From Marinobacter confluentis (GTDB taxonomy: Bacteria > Pseudomonadota > Gammaproteobacteria > Pseudomonadales > Oleiphilaceae), in the NCBI RefSeq assembly GCF_004785685.1, contig NZ_SRPF01000002.1, positions 930,001 to 994,000 of the forward strand: a DNA stretch of 64,000 nucleotides, read 5' to 3'. Below are positions 62,722-64,000 of the stretch, piece by piece. The position numbers were made by a program, and so were the translations under genes. Positions within the stretch are counted from its first letter, which is position 1. Each line of letters opens with the position of its first letter. The notes below the pieces were generated by a model. That model did no database searches. It was not told where the DNA came from and saw only the letters and a program-made list of their open reading frames with translations.

Positions 62722-64000
62722 GGCTGGAAGACTCCTTTCCAGAGTGTACAGCACCGCCCACCGGCGAAATCTGCGATCGACGACCCCCAAGCCCCATGGC
62801 CTGACGGCCAAACCAGCGCTTGGCACCCGGCAGCAGATCCAGGCCGGTCAGCCCCATATCCCGGACTGCCGCCACAGCGGGCATGGACTGGCCGAAGATC
62901 TCAATCAATGAATCCGAGAACTGCACCGTCTGTTTCCAGTCCTGGCGGTGCCGGGCCTGATAGCGATTTAACACCGCCAGACTGCCCAGCGGCTGGTCTT
63001 CAGTAACGGCCAGCCGGAACTGCTCTACCAATGCCATCAGCCCACGCAGAGCCAGGTTGAAGCCCTGCCCGGCAACCGGGTGAAGGGTATGGGCTGCGTT
63101 ACCCACCAGCACCACGCCAGGCCGGACGGATTCGTCGACGGTCTGCAGGGTCAGCGGGTAATGGCTGCATTCGCCAATGCGGGTGAAGCGACCTAGCCGC
63201 CAGCCAAATCGTGCCTGCAAGCGACGGCACTGTTCTGCGGTATCCCGGGCGAGCAGATCATCCAGGGTATCGCCATCCAGGGTCCACACCAGCGACGAAC
63301 TGGTTTCAGCCTGATCAGCCGGGCTGTTGGGCAGCAGCGCCATGGGCCCGGCATCGGTAAAACGCTCGTAGGCCGTATTCTGGTGGCTCTGGGAGGTAGA
63401 CACGTTAGCAATCAGGGCATGCTGGCCATAGTCCTGCTGATTGACACGGAAACCGAGCTGTTCCCGCAGGCCGGAGCGCCCGCCATCGGCGATCACCAGG
63501 CACTGAGCCGTCAGCGACCGGGGGTTTGTGTCAGCGCGCTCGCCTTCCCCCAGAAAAACCTCGACGCCGTCTGCCAGCGGGTCCATACCGGTCACCGCCG
63601 CAGGTGCTTCCCAATGCACGCCGGTTTCCAGCAGCTCCTGCATCAGGCACAGACCCATCCAGCGGTTATCTGCTACATAGCCCAGGGCTTCCTGCTGGTG
63701 GTCCTTGGCATTCAGGCGGGTGGCCCCAAAATGACCACGATCCGATACGTGGATATGGCGAATGGGCGTGGCGTGTGCGGATAAGCGCTGCCACAGGCCG
63801 AGCTGTTCGAAGATCAGCCGGGAACCCCAGGCCAGCGCCGTGGAGCGGGCGTCGTAACTGGGCTGATAGGATTCCGGAACGGCATCCGCAGACAGCGGAA
63901 AAGACTCTACCACTGTTACCCGCAGTTCCGGCACACAGCGGGCAAGGGCCAGAGCCAGGGTGGCTCCGGCCAGGCCGCCGCCGGCGATGACTATGTCGGT
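62714..64000 (-). CDS. ubiH: 2-octaprenyl-6-methoxyphenol hydroxylase UbiH (5' end beyond window)
   Basis: FAD monooxygenase in ubiquinone synthesis. The visible 428 residues include the nucleotide-binding start IVIAGGGLAGATLALALAR at the right edge, then LVIADGGRSGLREQLG and LVGNAAHTLHPVAGQGFNLALRG. The start codon lies to the right of position 64000, only a few residues away judging by the GxGxxG position. Cotranscribed with the UbiI-like gene. Confidence 0.93.
   Translation of the reverse strand, partial: TDIVIAGGGLAGATLALALARCVPELRVTVVESFPLSADAVPESYQPSYDARSTALAWGSRLIFEQLGLWQRLSAHATPIRHIHVSDRGHFGATRLNAKDHQQEALGYVADNRWMGLCLMQELLETGVHWEAPAAVTGMDPLADGVEVFLGEGERADTNPRSLTAQCLVIADGGRSGLREQLGFRVNQQDYGQHALIANVSTSQSHQNTAYERFTDAGPMALLPNSPADQAETSSSLVWTLDGDTLDDLLARDTAEQCRRLQARFGWRLGRFTRIGECSHYPLTLQTVDESVRPGVVLVGNAAHTLHPVAGQGFNLALRGLMALVEQFRLAVTEDQPLGSLAVLNRYQARHRQDWKQTVQFSDSLIEIFGQSMPAVAAVRDMGLTGLDLLPGAKRWFGRQAMGLGGRRSQISPVGGAVHSGKESSSHD

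Noticed and set aside
1-64000. CRISPR arrays, insertion sequences, prophage or tRNA genes
   Set aside because: I saw no regularly spaced repeats, transposase or integrase motifs, phage genes or tRNA cloverleaf; the ALDH pair is the only long repeat noticed.

Overview
The window looks like a chromosomal piece of a marine gammaproteobacterium of the Marinobacter type. The evidence is two wax ester synthase/DGAT genes, a GC-rich housekeeping backbone in typical gammaproteobacterial order (ubiE-ubiJ-ubiB-hisI-hisE-tatABC, and ubiH next to a ubiI-like gene), and a PQQ/ethanol-oxidation supercluster laid out like the Pseudomonas exa/erc/pqq region. The genus is inferred from protein families and gene order, not from a database search. 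I see no insertion sequence, prophage, CRISPR array, tRNA or rRNA gene. The only stable RNA gene found is tmRNA.

Layout. 1-2.66 kb: smpB, a wax ester synthase and ssrA (tmRNA), so both trans-translation partners flank a lipid gene. 2.7-8 kb: a PhoD-like phosphatase and a GMC oxidoreductase (one operon), a small membrane protein, pseudoazurin and a lipoprotein. 8-13 kb: a compact three-gene operon of an ATP-grasp ligase, a protein with a papain-like Cys/His/Asn arrangement, and a ThDP acetolactate-synthase-like enzyme; I cannot match it to a known pathway. 13.2-20 kb: mqo, a Ca/Na antiporter, msrB, msrA, chrA, fumC.

19.6-47.3 kb is the centre of the window, a PQQ-dependent alcohol oxidation island. 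It holds an ErcS-like hybrid kinase, the ErcA-like iron alcohol dehydrogenase, pqqH-E-D-C-B-A, an ExaC-like aldehyde dehydrogenase, a NosR/NirI-like membrane flavo-iron-sulfur protein, a Sel1 protein, the quinoprotein alcohol dehydrogenase with its XoxJ/MoxJ-like binding protein and cytochrome c, a Ped/Lut-type ABC system (binding protein, beta-propeller, ATPase, ABC-2 permease), an Ssu/Tau-type ABC importer, an AgmR/ErbR-like response regulator, a NahK-like hybrid kinase and its FIST-domain partner NosP. The dehydrogenase has the Asp-Tyr-Asp active-site pattern known from lanthanide-dependent enzymes, which fits the Ped/Lut transporter beside it. A shared TTGGTA-type motif sits 128-145 bp upstream of three of the structural genes.

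47.4-54 kb: a porin, a second near-identical aldehyde dehydrogenase (about 94% protein identity, with a 115-bp perfectly identical tract suggesting gene conversion), a second wax ester synthase, an alpha/beta hydrolase, a FFLEELY-type protein and a PHA-system protein. 54-64 kb: ubiquinone, histidine and Tat genes, rsmE, a DUF808 membrane protein, a UbiI-like hydroxylase and a ubiH that runs off the right edge.

Working model: alcohols are oxidised in the periplasm by the quinoprotein dehydrogenase, with electrons passing to cytochrome c. Aldehydes are oxidised in the cytoplasm by the ALDH pair. PQQ is made by pqqA-E/H. Metal supply is probably through the Ped/Lut-like transporter. Expression is controlled by the ErcS/NahK/AgmR network, with NosP possibly linking it to nitric oxide. 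Fatty alcohols and acyl-CoAs can also feed the wax ester synthases.
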